Notes under the pieces: model-generated
Seen by the model: the letters and a program-made list of their open reading frames with translations, nothing else
Told to the model about the DNA's origin: nothing
The model's database searches: none
Made by a program: the position numbers and the translations under genes
Source: Candidatus Sulfotelmatobacter sp.
Lineage (GTDB): Bacteria; Acidobacteriota; Terriglobia; Terriglobales; Acidobacteriaceae
NCBI GenBank assembly: GCA_030040965.1
Contig: JASHOT010000194.1
Location: 1 to 33,318, forward strand
Length of the DNA stretch: 33,318 nucleotides
Reading direction: 5' to 3'
Part shown: piece by piece, positions 16,288 to 23,679 of the stretch
How the letters are laid out: the number at the start of each line of letters is the position of its first letter
Numbering within the stretch: position 1 is the first letter of the stretch

Positions 16288-18146
16288 TGTTCCACGATTC
16301 CTTTGCCTTCGACAACTGTGATGATGCGGTCAATGGCAGGGTTCTTGATCTCTTCTCTTGCACCGTCCGGCCAGAAGATTTCGACCTTGTCTACAGTTGT
16401 CGCCGTGCCCAATCCAAAATGCGGACGTGGATCGGAGCTTGAAGCATAGCTACCCCCGCTGAAAACGTCGGCCCGCTGCCGAACTGTACCTGTGGTGACA
16501 AATACCTTCGCGCCGACCGCATCCCGCGGGCTCTTGCCTGCTCCAATCAATTTAAATTTCAACCAATGATTCGAGTTCTTGACCACATTGCGCAGCAACA
16601 CGGGGGTCGAATCCATCACGTTGAGAACGGCGTCGATGTGGCCATCGTTGAACAGATCGCCGAAAGCAGCCCCGCGAGCCGAAACGACCACTGCCAGCCC
16701 ACTTCCAGAAGCTGCAGGAACCTCCTCAAACTTCGCCCCATTCAAGTTACGAAACAGCAATGGCCGTTGCGCCCACGTTGTGCCCCAATCCTGTTGGTCG
16801 ACGCCCGGATAGACGTGACCATTGGCGAAAAAAAGGTCGAGCAACCCGTCGTTGTCGTAGTCCAGGAAGCCCGTACCCCATCCTAGAAACGGAATGGTTG
16901 CGTTCGCGATGCCGGCAGCGTAACTCACGTCGGTGAAGCTGGCATCTCCGTCGTTTCGATACAGCGTATTGTAGTCGTCGGAAAAATTCGTAACGCAGAA
17001 ATCGACCTTGCCGTCGCGGTTATAGTCCCCAACGGCAATTCCCATCGACGCCTGTTCACGTCCTTCATCGTTCAAGGCGAATCCTGAAAGATAGCTGATA
17101 TCTTCGAATGTCCCGTCGTGCTTGTTGCGATACAGATACTTAGGTACAGAATCGTTCGCAACCAGCAAATCAATCCAGCCATCATCGTCCACGTCAACAA
17201 AGACAGAAGCCAGACCGTAATAACCTCTGGGATCGGAAACTCCAGCCTTCACGCTCACATCGGTAAACGTACCATCGCCGTTATTGTGGAACAGATGATC
17301 ACCCTCACCCGGTAAGCCACGAGGGCCGCACATGACCGGCACTCCGCGAAACTGACAAAATCCGGAAGGCAGCCTGCCCTTACCAGCGATTGGGGGATGG
17401 TCTACGTCGTATTTCACATATCCGGGAACAAACAGGTCCAGGAAACCGTCATGGTCGTAGTCGCCCCAGGTCGCACCGGTCGACCAGGTGCCCAGGGCAA
17501 CGCCCGCCGTTTCCGCAACATCGGTAAACGTGCCGTCACGGTTATTGTGGTACAGGCGGTTCTTGCCAAAGTTGGAAACGTAGATGTCGGGCCAGCCGTC
17601 GTTATCGTAGTCTCCTACGGCGACACCGAAGCCCCAGCGCTCATTGGCCACTCCCGCCTTTTCGGTCACATCGGTGAAGGTACCGTCGTGGTTGTTGTGG
17701 AACAACATCGCTCGCGGCGGTGCTTCCTTACCTTGAAGCGCGGGGAAGGTTGAGCCGTTCAGCAGATAAATGTCGAGCCATCCATCGTTGTCGTAATCGA
17801 GAAGGGCGACGCCGGATCCTGGCGTCTCTAAAATTGTAGTTTTCTCCGGCGTGCCCGACCGATGATGGAACTTATCGAGTCCGGCGGCGCGCGTAATATC
17901 GGAGAACACGACTGGCGCGCCGTCGACAAAACCGCCCGCCGTGATGGGGCGCGAAAGGGAGTCCTTGACTGGAGCGTGGGCAGCGCCGGTGCTCATGCCG
18001 CTCTGCTGGCTGTGAGTGTCCGCGGACGGGGCGTTTTGCGCCCAAGCTGCGGGAAGAAACAGCGTGAGACAAATCGTTCCCGACGCTAATATCGGAGCAA
18101 TAAAACGCACGGCAAAATGAGGAGGGACCATGGAGCTCTGAGACAT
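16284..18146 (-). CDS. CRTAC1-type FG-GAP/ASPIC-UnbV secreted protein
   Basis: This secreted beta-propeller-like protein has 620 residues. A signal peptide (FIAPILASGTICLTLFLPAAWAQ) is followed by at least seven FG-GAP/VCBS repeats with calcium-binding loops, such as DYDNDGWLDIY, DYDNDGWPDIY, DYDHDGFLDLF, DVDDDGWIDLL, DYNRDGKVDF, DYDNDGLLDLF and DLFNDGHIDAV. The C-terminus carries the ASPIC/UnbV domain with HFGLG and WPDGAREEI. The fold suggests Ca2+-dependent binding of a protein or glycan at the cell surface; no enzymatic role is established. ATG 18146 is chosen, with 18131 as an alternative. It is divergent from GH127 with only 73 bases between starts and coupled to the TPR gene downstream. 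In Bacteroidota similar proteins occur beside SusC/SusD-type uptake genes. Confidence 0.92.
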   Translation of the reverse strand: MSQSSMVPPHFAVRFIAPILASGTICLTLFLPAAWAQNAPSADTHSQQSGMSTGAAHAPVKDSLSRPITAGGFVDGAPVVFSDITRAAGLDKFHHRSGTPEKTTILETPGSGVALLDYDNDGWLDIYLLNGSTFPALQGKEAPPRAMLFHNNHDGTFTDVTEKAGVANERWGFGVAVGDYDNDGWPDIYVSNFGKNRLYHNNRDGTFTDVAETAGVALGTWSTGATWGDYDHDGFLDLFVPGYVKYDVDHPPIAGKGRLPSGFCQFRGVPVMCGPRGLPGEGDHLFHNNGDGTFTDVSVKAGVSDPRGYYGLASVFVDVDDDGWIDLLVANDSVPKYLYRNKHDGTFEDISYLSGFALNDEGREQASMGIAVGDYNRDGKVDFCVTNFSDDYNTLYRNDGDASFTDVSYAAGIANATIPFLGWGTGFLDYDNDGLLDLFFANGHVYPGVDQQDWGTTWAQRPLLFRNLNGAKFEEVPAASGSGLAVVVSARGAAFGDLFNDGHIDAVLNVMDSTPVLLRNVVKNSNHWLKFKLIGAGKSPRDAVGAKVFVTTGTVRQRADVFSGGSYASSSDPRPHFGLGTATTVDKVEIFWPDGAREEIKNPAIDRIITVVEGKGIVEQ

Positions 18147-18219
18147 GGTTTGCCTGGTCGGCCTGCGAAATCTTCTCACATGGCTGATTCCATCACAAGC
18201 GAATGAAACCTGGATCATA
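18147..18219. promoter_or_regulatory. Short divergent promoter region
   Basis: Only 73 bases separate the starts of the CRTAC1 and GH127 genes, so both promoters must overlap or share control sites here. I cannot pick out confident -35/-10 pairs. The placement suggests the two genes are regulated together. Confidence 0.4.
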
Positions 18220-20082
18220 ATGGCTATAACGATGTTCGCTTCGCCGCAAATCTCGCGCCGTGGATTCATGCGATCGGCTGCGTTCGCAGCTGCGGCGGTC
18301 GCCCTTCCCTACCGCGCATTGTCCCAGAACAGCGTGGTCCAGAAAAACAACGTCCCGTCTGTTTCCCCGCATTTGAAGCAGTTTGACTACGGAGACGTTG
18401 AGTTCGCAAGCGGTCTCCACGACGAGCAACTCGAGCACACTCGTTCCGTTTTGATGGGCTTGAGCGATGACAGCCTGTTGAAGCCATTCCGGCAAATGTC
18501 CGGCCAGCCCGCTCCTGGCGAGGATCTTGGCGGCTGGTATCGCTATGATCCCAACTATAAGACCGGTGGGCCCGATAACGCCGGCTTTGCTCCTACCTGC
18601 ACGTTTGGGCAATGGGTCTCAGCGCTGGCGCGTATGTATGCCATCCGGCGAGATCAGGCGATCCGTGAGAAGGTGCTGCGCTTGAACCGTCTCTACGCGC
18701 AGACCATTTCGGATGCTTATTACGACAAAAACCGATTCCCTACCTACTGCTATGACAAGATCGTTCGCGGTCTTGTTGACTCGCACAAATACGTTGGCGA
18801 TCCCGATGCCTTCTCAATTCTCGAGCAAACCACGAACACAGCCTTGCCGCATTTTCCAAAATGCGCAGTGGAACATGGACAAGCCTGGCGGCCCAACAAG
18901 GACGAAACCTGGACCTGGGACGAGTCTTACACGATTTCAGAGAATCTTTTTATTGCCTATGAGTGCGGCGCGGGAGAGCGCTATCAGCAGTTTGCCTGGC
19001 AATATCTCGACAACGACTACTACGACCCTCTGGCCGAGGGGCGAGATGTGTTGGCCGGCAGACACGCCTACAGCTATGTCAATTCTCTGGGCTCGGCGAT
19101 GCAGGCATATCTGACTCTTGGCAGCGAGAAACATCTGCGCGCCGCTAAGAACGGCTTTGACATGCTTTCAAGGCAAAGCTTTGTCACCGGAGGCTGGGGG
19201 CCGGATGAAATGCTCCGTGCCCCTGACAGTTCAGAACTTTGCGCCAGTCTCAGCAATACCCACGCCAGCTTTGAGACGCCCTGCGGATCCTACGCACATT
19301 TCAAGCTGACCCGTAAGCTGCTCCGAGTCACGCGTGATGCGCGATATGGCGACAGTATGGAGCGAGTGATGTACAACACAGTGCTCGGCGCAAAACCGCT
19401 CATGCCCGACGGACGAACCTATTATTACTCCGACTACAGCTTTCAAGGACGGAAGGTGTACAGACCGGATCAGCATTGGGCGTGCTGCTCGGGTACTTTG
19501 CCGCAAGTAGCGGCCGACTATCGCATCAACACTTATTTTCACGACCCGCAAGGTGTCTGGGTGAATCTTTACATCCCATCCACGTTGCGATGGAAACAGG
19601 ATGGCGGCGATGTCGCTCTCACGCAGGAAAGCCAATACCCGTTTGATAGCCTGATCCATTTCCGCGTCGAAACATCGCGCGCCCGGCGGTTTGCCTTGAA
19701 CTTCCGGATTCCCGCATGGACCAGGGGGGCTTCGCTTTCAGTAAACGGCCGTCGCCTACCCGAGGACTTAATCGCGGGAACCTTTGCGACCGTTCAAAGA
19801 GAATGGAGGACCGGGGATCGCATTGCATTGGATCTGCCGATGGCAACGCGGCTGGAAGCGGTCGACCCGCGCCATCCGCAGACTGTTGCGCTTCTCTTTG
19901 GTCCTGTCGTGTTGTTCGCCATCACGGATAGGCAGCCATCGTTACGTCGCGCGGACTTGCTGGCTGCCCAAAGAACAGGCCTGCGTAGCTGGCAAGTACG
20001 AACCTCCGGCGTCCCGCTAATGCTGCTGCCGTTCACGGACATTGAGGACGAGCAGTATTCCACTTACCTCACTATCGCATGA
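18220..20082 (+). CDS. GH127-type (DUF1680) glycosidase, Tat-exported
   Basis: This is a family 127 glycoside hydrolase (beta-L-arabinofuranosidase clan), 620 residues. The N-terminus has a Tat signal: ISRRGFMRSAAFAAAAVALPY. An alpha/alpha barrel follows. The metal site that anchors the nucleophilic Cys in characterised members is visible as Glu352 and Cys355 in SFETPCGS and the pair Cys422-Cys423 in HWACCSGT. Characterised enzymes have Glu-x-Cys; here the spacing is Glu-x-x-Cys. The C-terminal part is a beta-sandwich (FRIPAWTRGASLSVNGR). ATG 18220 is chosen, with ATG 18232 as an alternative; neither has a strong ribosome site. The 3' end overlaps the GMC gene by 11 bases, convergent. The substrate is probably an arabinose-containing glycan or a related furanoside, but DUF1680 is broad. 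Confidence 0.85.
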   Translation: MAITMFASPQISRRGFMRSAAFAAAAVALPYRALSQNSVVQKNNVPSVSPHLKQFDYGDVEFASGLHDEQLEHTRSVLMGLSDDSLLKPFRQMSGQPAPGEDLGGWYRYDPNYKTGGPDNAGFAPTCTFGQWVSALARMYAIRRDQAIREKVLRLNRLYAQTISDAYYDKNRFPTYCYDKIVRGLVDSHKYVGDPDAFSILEQTTNTALPHFPKCAVEHGQAWRPNKDETWTWDESYTISENLFIAYECGAGERYQQFAWQYLDNDYYDPLAEGRDVLAGRHAYSYVNSLGSAMQAYLTLGSEKHLRAAKNGFDMLSRQSFVTGGWGPDEMLRAPDSSELCASLSNTHASFETPCGSYAHFKLTRKLLRVTRDARYGDSMERVMYNTVLGAKPLMPDGRTYYYSDYSFQGRKVYRPDQHWACCSGTLPQVAADYRINTYFHDPQGVWVNLYIPSTLRWKQDGGDVALTQESQYPFDSLIHFRVETSRARRFALNFRIPAWTRGASLSVNGRRLPEDLIAGTFATVQREWRTGDRIALDLPMATRLEAVDPRHPQTVALLFGPVVLFAITDRQPSLRRADLLAAQRTGLRSWQVRTSGVPLMLLPFTDIEDEQYSTYLTIA

Positions 20083-21766
20083 TTCCGCCTGTCCCGGTTT
20101 TGTGTTCGCCGTGTCGCAGGTTCTCGATCAGATACTCCGTCGTGCGAAGCGAGAAGGCCAGAATGCTGATCGTCGTTGTTTTATCGGTGCAATTCAGAAA
20201 CACGCTGGCGTCGCACACGTACAGATTTGGCACGTCATGCGTCTGACCAAAACGATTCGTCACGAACTTCTTCGGATCATTGCCCATGCGGCATGTGCCC
20301 GTCTCGTGGAGGCTCCATCCGGGAATTTCCGGATGTTCGCTGGCGCCTTCCCAAACTCCGCCCGCTGCCCGCAATGCCTCTGCGCACACTTCTTTTGAGT
20401 GTTCCCACATCTTGAGCACATTATCGTCCCACTCGAAGTGAATCCGAGCTACCGAAATTCCGTATGGATCTTTGACGTCAGGGTCGAGTTCCACGAAATT
20501 CCTGGATGAGGGAAGGGTCGGAGCCTGAATCCCAAAACTCACGGGAGTGGGATACCGCCGTTTGATCTCGCGCTTGAACGATGAACCGAACCCATCCAGA
20601 TCGCGGGCAAACCAGGGAAATTCTTCGCATCCGCCATCGGGGTAAACCGAATAGCCCCGGATAAATTTCTCCTCGTGGGGATTGTTCAGGTTTTGCCAGC
20701 GCGGCATCCAGGCGATGGTGGAATCCGCTACGTGATCGGGAAAGCTGGGCTGGCCGAGCAGTTGCGGCAAATATCCTCGAGCGGATTCTCCATATAGATG
20801 ATCGCAGAGATTCTTTCCAAGCTGCCCGCTGGAGTTGGCGATCCCGTTGGGCCAGTAGCGCGATTTTGAATTCAGCATGATGCGAGCCGATTCGATGCAA
20901 GAGGCCGCGACCACAACGGCACTTCCGTAGACTTCGACTTCCTGCCTGGTTTTGCGGTCGATATACGCTACTCCGGCCGCCTGTCCTTTCTCGTCGACCA
21001 GAATGTTTTTCGCCAACGCATCGGTGCGTAGCTCCAGATTATTGGTCGCCTCGGCTTTTGGCAGCAGAAAATACGGCGTGGAAAAAAACGCTCCCACATC
21101 GCAGCCAGTGGTACACTCGCCGCAAAAATGGCACGCCGGATGTCCTTCGTACGGTTGGGTGAGCTGGGCGCAGCGGTCCGGCAGATACGGAATGCCAACT
21201 TTTTCGCACCCGGCCTGCAAGATGTAATCCAGACAGCGAAAATTGAAGGGAGGAAGATAGACACCGTCGGGATTGCTGGGCCGGTTCTGCACCGTGCTGG
21301 CCACGCCGATCATCTTCTCGACTCGTGTATAAAACGGACTGATCTCGTCGTATGTGATCGGCCAATCCACATCGTAGCCATCGAGCGAGGCTGCTCGGAA
21401 ATCGATGTCGCCGAAACGCGCTGAACTGCGTCCCCAGAAATTGGTTTTGCCCCCTACGGCATTGCAACGGGGCCACATCCACATCGACCCAGGCGCGACG
21501 GTAAATGGAATCTCGTGATCCCATGCGGCCTTTGTGTATTCGTTATCCATATAGCCGAAGGATTCGGAGCGCCGTTTGGGATCGTCGAGGCCACGAAACT
21601 TCATGTCCCACGGCATGCGGTGATAACGAAAATCCTTTTCCGGATCGAGCCTGCGCCCGGCGTTGAGCGCACAAACCTTGAGTCCGGCGTCGCATAGGAT
21701 CTTGATCGTCATGCCGCCGCTGGCGCCAGTTCCAATCACAATAACGTCGTAGATTTTCTTGCCCAT
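20072..21766 (-). CDS. GMC-family FAD sugar dehydrogenase, catalytic subunit
   Basis: This is a glucose-methanol-choline oxidoreductase, 564 residues. The FAD-binding Rossmann motif is VIGTGASGG at residues 10-18. The NAVGGKTNFWG segment (about 103-113) matches the FAD-contact loop. The C-terminal active-site His487 is in LHETGTCRMG, followed by NLYVCDASVF and CTDKTTTIS. Cysteines 212, 215, 218 and 222 form a tight cluster (CHFCGECTTGC); C-x5-C-x3-C is the spacing described for the 3Fe-4S ligands of bacterial FAD-dependent glucose dehydrogenase. It has no signal of its own and probably rides out with its Tat-bearing small subunit, encoded 19 bases upstream. The likely reaction is oxidation of a sugar hydroxyl to a keto group in the periplasm. 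The electron acceptor, normally a cytochrome c subunit, is not in the window. Confidence 0.9.
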   Translation of the reverse strand: MGKKIYDVIVIGTGASGGMTIKILCDAGLKVCALNAGRRLDPEKDFRYHRMPWDMKFRGLDDPKRRSESFGYMDNEYTKAAWDHEIPFTVAPGSMWMWPRCNAVGGKTNFWGRSSARFGDIDFRAASLDGYDVDWPITYDEISPFYTRVEKMIGVASTVQNRPSNPDGVYLPPFNFRCLDYILQAGCEKVGIPYLPDRCAQLTQPYEGHPACHFCGECTTGCDVGAFFSTPYFLLPKAEATNNLELRTDALAKNILVDEKGQAAGVAYIDRKTRQEVEVYGSAVVVAASCIESARIMLNSKSRYWPNGIANSSGQLGKNLCDHLYGESARGYLPQLLGQPSFPDHVADSTIAWMPRWQNLNNPHEEKFIRGYSVYPDGGCEEFPWFARDLDGFGSSFKREIKRRYPTPVSFGIQAPTLPSSRNFVELDPDVKDPYGISVARIHFEWDDNVLKMWEHSKEVCAEALRAAGGVWEGASEHPEIPGWSLHETGTCRMGNDPKKFVTNRFGQTHDVPNLYVCDASVFLNCTDKTTTISILAFSLRTTEYLIENLRHGEHKTGTGGIMR

Positions 21767-21785
21767 AGTTTCAGTCAGCTGCTCT

Positions 21786-22394
21786 TTACGCAGGGTGTGA
21801 AAGATGCAGGTGCCCGGGATCGCCTTTGTGTGGGCACTCCGGTGATTCGGAATAAAATTTCAGGGCTGGGTTATCCAGTTCTTTGTATCCGATTTCGCTG
21901 GTGTAGAAGCCAGTGACCGTGTACTCACGAATCAGACGAAAGAATTCTCGCCCGCCTTCCTCGGGGGGTCGGGCCCTGTCTTTGAATGCGAGTGGTTCGA
22001 GCAGAGAATTCTGCCGCTCATGGCTGATCTCCAGAAATTTCTTGCCGTAGTTGCTCTCGCAGTGCGCGTTGAGCCATGCCAATCCGGTGCGAAACCGATA
22101 CTGTACTTCGGGGTCGCTGGCCACCATGAAATCGATGAACTCGGCAACGCCAGCTTCCTTCGCGCCCGGAGTTGCGTCGGTGGGAATAATGAGTTCGGTC
22201 AGACAATCGACCATCGCATATTCGCCCGGCGTGAAAAATTGCGGATCATATTGGACCGGCCTGATCGGCAACGCCGCGTTTCCGATGTGGCCGCACGCAA
22301 AGGCCCATTTGCTGAAGCCGGGAAAGTGCCCTGCCGCCGCGGCCGCCCCGAGAATCCGCAAAACCTCCCGCCGTCGCACGCCTTGTCCTGCCAT
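21786..22394 (-). CDS. Gluconate 2-dehydrogenase subunit 3 family protein, Tat
   Basis: This small subunit of a membrane or periplasmic flavoprotein dehydrogenase has 202 residues. The N-terminus is a Tat signal: VRRREVLRILGAAAAAGHFPG. The body shows the family core: FTPGEYAMVDCLTELIIPTDATPGAKEAGVAEFIDFM, then RTGLAWLNAHC. In characterised relatives (gluconate, fructose and glucose dehydrogenases) this subunit carries the catalytic GMC subunit through the Tat pathway and stabilises it. ATG 22394 is chosen because GGGAGAG lies 4 bases upstream; 22421 is the longer alternative. It forms an operon with the GMC gene and diverges from the DUF1080 gene. Confidence 0.9.
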   Translation of the reverse strand: MAGQGVRRREVLRILGAAAAAGHFPGFSKWAFACGHIGNAALPIRPVQYDPQFFTPGEYAMVDCLTELIIPTDATPGAKEAGVAEFIDFMVASDPEVQYRFRTGLAWLNAHCESNYGKKFLEISHERQNSLLEPLAFKDRARPPEEGGREFFRLIREYTVTGFYTSEIGYKELDNPALKFYSESPECPHKGDPGHLHLSHPA

Positions 22395-22440
22395 AAATCT
22401 CTCCCGTTCGGAATCCCGCAATACGGTCGCGGCAGTTCAC

Positions 22441-22456
22441 ATGAATGATAATTCAT
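22441..22456. promoter_or_regulatory. Palindromic site in divergent promoter region
   Basis: ATGAAT-gata-ATTCAT is a perfect 6-bp inverted repeat with a 4-base centre, 47 bases before the small-subunit start and within the 240-base gap separating it from the DUF1080 gene. The position suits an operator for both operons, but a site of this size can arise by chance. Confidence 0.3.
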
Positions 22457-22577
22457 CGCGGCGGACCGAGCTCCGTGAACGAACCATGTTTGGGTCTGAC
22501 GAAATCGCGGGAATTGATAAGCACCTGGGACAGGCGGAAAAATCTTTGACAGACTGTGAGCGGCGTTTGCCTGAATC

Positions 22578-22606
22578 TTGCGCGGCGTGCCACCGCCTTC
22601 TACAAT
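22578..22606 (+). promoter_or_regulatory. Candidate promoter of DUF1080 gene
   Basis: TTGCGC (22578-22583) and TACAAT (22601-22606) are separated by exactly 17 bases. The -10 box matches five of six consensus bases. The predicted start would leave a leader of about 22 bases before ATG 22635. A perfect TTGACA also occurs at 22546-22551 but lacks a good -10 partner. Confidence 0.4.
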
Positions 22607-22634
22607 TCCCTTGCATGAAATTCGTGGTGTTCCC

Positions 22635-23618
22635 ATGAAACGTGCTATTCCGTTTTTTCTTTTGTCTCTCGCCTTCCTGCTCTCAATTGCAGCTGAAAAG
22701 CCTCTTGCGGTGCTTGCACATCCTCAATCGGCGGCAAGCACCTCGACTCCTGCCGCTTTTCTCGGCCGCTGGGACTTGACCCTGAAGGCACCCGATCGCC
22801 AGTATCCCTCCTGGCTTGAACTCACCCTGGAAAACGACGAACTGAAGGCACGCATGACGGGTCGCTGGGGTAATGCCCGTGCGCTCCCCAAGGTCACGCT
22901 CGTCGAGGGAAAACTGACATTCGTTTCGCCTAAGGAAGAAGAGGCTCGATCCGATGACATGGTGTTTCAAGGCACGCTGAGCGGCGGCAGGCTCGCGGGA
23001 ACAACCACCGGACCTGACGGGGCGATCTGGCAATGGACCGGCCAGCGCGCGCCGTCACTCGACCGGAAGCGTGAGCCCAGGTGGGGACGGCCGGTAACGC
23101 TCTTCAACGGCAAAGATCTTTCCGGCTGGCACATGGACAGTGCCAAGGGAACGCCGCCATGGACGGTGGAAAACGGAACTCTCGTGAGCCCGGGCCACGG
23201 ACCGGAACTCATCAACGACACGAAATTTGAGGATTTCAAATTGCACGTGGAGTTCAATTGCGGTGCCGACGCCAACAGTGGCGTCTACCTGCGCGGCCGC
23301 TACGAAGTGCAGATCGAAGACGACTCGATTCAGGAGCCCCCCAGCCACCATATGGGAGGAATCTACGGTTTCCTCGCCCCATCTCCGGAGTTGCCGCGCA
23401 AACCGGGCGAGTGGCAGACCTACGACATCACGCTCGTGGGAAGAACCGTCACCGTCGTTCAGAATGGCACGACCATCATTGACCATAAGGAAATTCCCGG
23501 ACTCACCGGCGGCGCGCTTGATAGCCATGAGGAGTTGCCTGGCCCTATCTACTTGCAGGGAAGCGAAAAGGGACATGTCGCTTTTCGCCAGATCGTGATT
23601 ACTCCCGCGGTCGAATAG
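22635..23618 (+). CDS. DUF1080 / 3-keto-disaccharide hydrolase-type protein
   Basis: This secreted protein has 327 residues: a Sec signal (MKRAIPFFLLSLAFLLSIA), a small beta-barrel-like domain at about 45-135 (GRWDLTL, LELTLENDELKARMTGRWG, FQGTLSGGRLAGT) and a C-terminal DUF1080 jelly roll at about 150-325. The latter shows LFNGKDLSGWH, WTVENGTLVSPG, FKLHVEFNC, NSGVYLRGRYEVQIEDD, GIYG, WQTYDITLVG and the closing GPIYLQGSEKGHVAFRQI. DUF1080 is now called the 3-keto-disaccharide hydrolase family because members cleave 3-keto-glycosides. ATG 22635 is chosen for the signal. It is transcribed toward the Gfo/Idh/MocA gene, 61 bases on, and diverges from the GMC operon. Confidence 0.9.
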   Translation: MKRAIPFFLLSLAFLLSIAAEKPLAVLAHPQSAASTSTPAAFLGRWDLTLKAPDRQYPSWLELTLENDELKARMTGRWGNARALPKVTLVEGKLTFVSPKEEEARSDDMVFQGTLSGGRLAGTTTGPDGAIWQWTGQRAPSLDRKREPRWGRPVTLFNGKDLSGWHMDSAKGTPPWTVENGTLVSPGHGPELINDTKFEDFKLHVEFNCGADANSGVYLRGRYEVQIEDDSIQEPPSHHMGGIYGFLAPSPELPRKPGEWQTYDITLVGRTVTVVQNGTTIIDHKEIPGLTGGALDSHEELPGPIYLQGSEKGHVAFRQIVITPAVE

Positions 23619-23679
23619 ATCTGCTGATCTCATGTGGGCTCGCGAATGACAACCTCGCAATTCCAGAACAGGAGAATCG

